Origin: JAAZBW01 sp035647855
GTDB lineage: Bacteria; Actinomycetota; Actinomycetes; Actinomycetales; Actinomycetaceae
Length of the DNA: 64,000 nucleotides
Direction: 5' to 3'
NCBI GenBank assembly: GCA_035647855.1
Contig: DASRMP010000042.1
Coordinates: 101,486 to 165,485 of the forward strand
The notes beneath the pieces were generated by a model. It was not told the DNA's origin. It did not search any database and saw only the letters and a list, made by a program, of their open reading frames with translations. Positions 63,247 through 64,000 of this stretch are shown here, piece by piece. The number at the start of each line of letters is the position of its first letter. Positions within the stretch are counted from its first letter, which is position 1. A program made the translations under genes and the position numbers.

Positions 63247-63843
63247 ATGACCAAGATCGCTATTGTCACGAGCAGCGTGCGTCCGGGCAGGCAGAGCCTC
63301 GCCGTCGCCAACTGGGTCAAGTCGCTGGCGGACCAGCGTGATGACGCCACTTTCGAGATCGTCGACATCGCGGACTTCGACCTGCCGGCCTGGCAGGAAG
63401 CCCTCAACCCCAAGATGGGCGGCCCCGAGTCCGAGTCCGGCAAGGCATGGACCGCGAGGATGGGCGAGTTCGACGCGTATATTTTTGCGGTTGCCGAGTA
63501 CAACCACAGCCTCACTGGCGCGTTCAAGAACGCCCTCGACTACCTCGGACCCGACCAGGTTGCGAACAAGGCCGCCGCCTTCGTCTCGTACGGCTCGGCG
63601 GGTGGCGCCCGGGCGGTCGAGCACCTGCGCGGCATCCTCTCCGAGTTGCAGATCGCGCACATCCGGAACAACGTGCTCCTGAGCATCTTCCATGACTTCG
63701 AGAACTTCAGCGTCCTCAGGCCGACCGAGCCGGCGATCGCGGGCGTTGAGCCGATGCTGGACCAACTCCTGGTCTGGACCCGTGCGATGGAGGCCGTCCG
63801 CGCCGGCGACTTCGCGCTCGAACTGATTGGCGCCCGCGCCTGA
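63247..63843 (+). CDS. NADPH-dependent FMN reductase / flavodoxin-fold oxidoreductase
   Basis: A 198-residue flavodoxin-like reductase of the NADPH-dependent FMN reductase (chromate/quinone reductase-like) family. N-terminal MTKIAIVTSSVRPGRQSLAVANWV binds the FMN phosphate; AVAEYNHSLTGAFKNALDYLG is the P-E-Y-N motif with A replacing P; YGSAGGARAVEHLRGIL is the second FMN loop. AACAGGCAAGGAACAG lies upstream. A palindromic site in the promoter suggests control by a MarR or similar regulator. Repeat element D starts about 73 bases after its stop. Confidence 0.9.
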   Translation: MTKIAIVTSSVRPGRQSLAVANWVKSLADQRDDATFEIVDIADFDLPAWQEALNPKMGGPESESGKAWTARMGEFDAYIFAVAEYNHSLTGAFKNALDYLGPDQVANKAAAFVSYGSAGGARAVEHLRGILSELQIAHIRNNVLLSIFHDFENFSVLRPTEPAIAGVEPMLDQLLVWTRAMEAVRAGDFALELIGARA

Positions 63844-63915
63844 TCCCGTCCGAGCCAGATCCCTCCGGGTCTGACGCTGCCGCCGGATCGGCCGCCAGCC
63901 CTCGCCCGTCGCATC

Positions 63916-64000
63916 GGGGCGCACGATCGTCACACGCAAAATGCTGAGGGCGCATGATCGTCACCATGGCGCAGTGACGTCACTGCGCCATGGTGACGGT
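63916..64000. mobile_element. Repeat element D, cut by the window end
   Basis: Two units of the GCGCACGATCGTCAC family, then GCAAAATGCTGAGGGCGC as in A and C, and a 40-bp perfect palindrome at 63959-63998. The rest lies beyond the window. The left terminal repeat is not seen in the bases before 63916. Confidence 0.75.
63959..63998. repeat. Central palindrome of element D (perfect, 40 bp)
   Basis: Core at 63966-63991 with arm ATGGCGCAGTGAC; the pair beside the core is C-G, against G-C in B, so the symmetry has been kept by a double change. Confidence 0.95.

Overview
This is chromosomal DNA from a high-GC actinomycete (Actinomycetota). The assignment rests on the clpP1-clpP2-clpX cluster, a SigH/SigR-type sigma factor with its zinc anti-sigma factor followed directly by the 25-residue ribosomal protein bL37, an Rv3235-family protein near secA, a relative of the mycobacterial Rv2466c oxidoreductase next to pepN, frequent GTG/TTG starts and long spurious antisense reading frames from high GC3. 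The species cannot be named from the sequence. Nearly all protein genes look like stable core genes; no transposase, integrase, prophage or CRISPR array is visible.

Layout. 1-8.6 kb: end of secA, a two-component flavin monooxygenase pair, Rv3235/LysM genes, a SAF + CpaE-like pair, a YwaF-type membrane protein and a universal stress protein. 8.6-12.7 kb: sbcDC. 12.8-17.7 kb: a heterodimeric ABC transporter and a convergent siderophore-interacting flavoprotein, each with an iron-box-like site, read here as a siderophore uptake and iron-release unit. 17.8-20.2 kb: doxX, rsgA, hisN. 20.3-21.6 kb: sigH-rsrA-bL37 behind a near-consensus SigH promoter that lies inside a 34-bp tandem repeat. 22.5-29.2 kb: acyl-CoA ligase, chorismate mutase, clpX, clpP2, clpP1 (with a ClgR-like box) and tig. 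29.2-31.7 kb: tRNA-Gly, tRNA-Pro, two septum-formation lipoproteins, rpmF, an IMPACT protein. 31.7-35.2 kb: a gamma-glutamyltransferase and cysK-cysE, preceded by a short leader peptide with adjacent cysteine codons. 35.2-41.5 kb: pepO, a DsbA-like protein, pepN, a HAD phosphatase and an orphan PTS IIB. 42.6-50.5 kb: malQ, PTS enzyme I, two thioesterases, ettA, ssb. 50.6-53.6 kb: two overlapping dynamin/YfjP-like GTPases. 53.8-63.8 kb: tRNA-Arg, orn, an alpha/beta hydrolase, catalase, a BlaI-type regulator with a CPVCNK membrane protein, a P-type Ca2+-ATPase, an SRPBCC protein and a flavin reductase.

The most unusual content is not protein-coding. Four intergenic blocks (about 21.59-22.44, 41.8-42.35, 53.93-54.81 kb and one cut by the window end at 63.9 kb) belong to one repeat family. 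Two are complete units of about 860-885 bp with terminal inverted repeats of about 77 bp. Each full block holds arrays of a 15-bp unit (GCGCACGATCGTCAC) that switch orientation at a conserved 26-bp palindrome, and three carry a second array built on GGGGAACTTC. One base pair flanking the palindrome changes from G-C to C-G between copies. I do not recognise this family; it is the main candidate for a new element.
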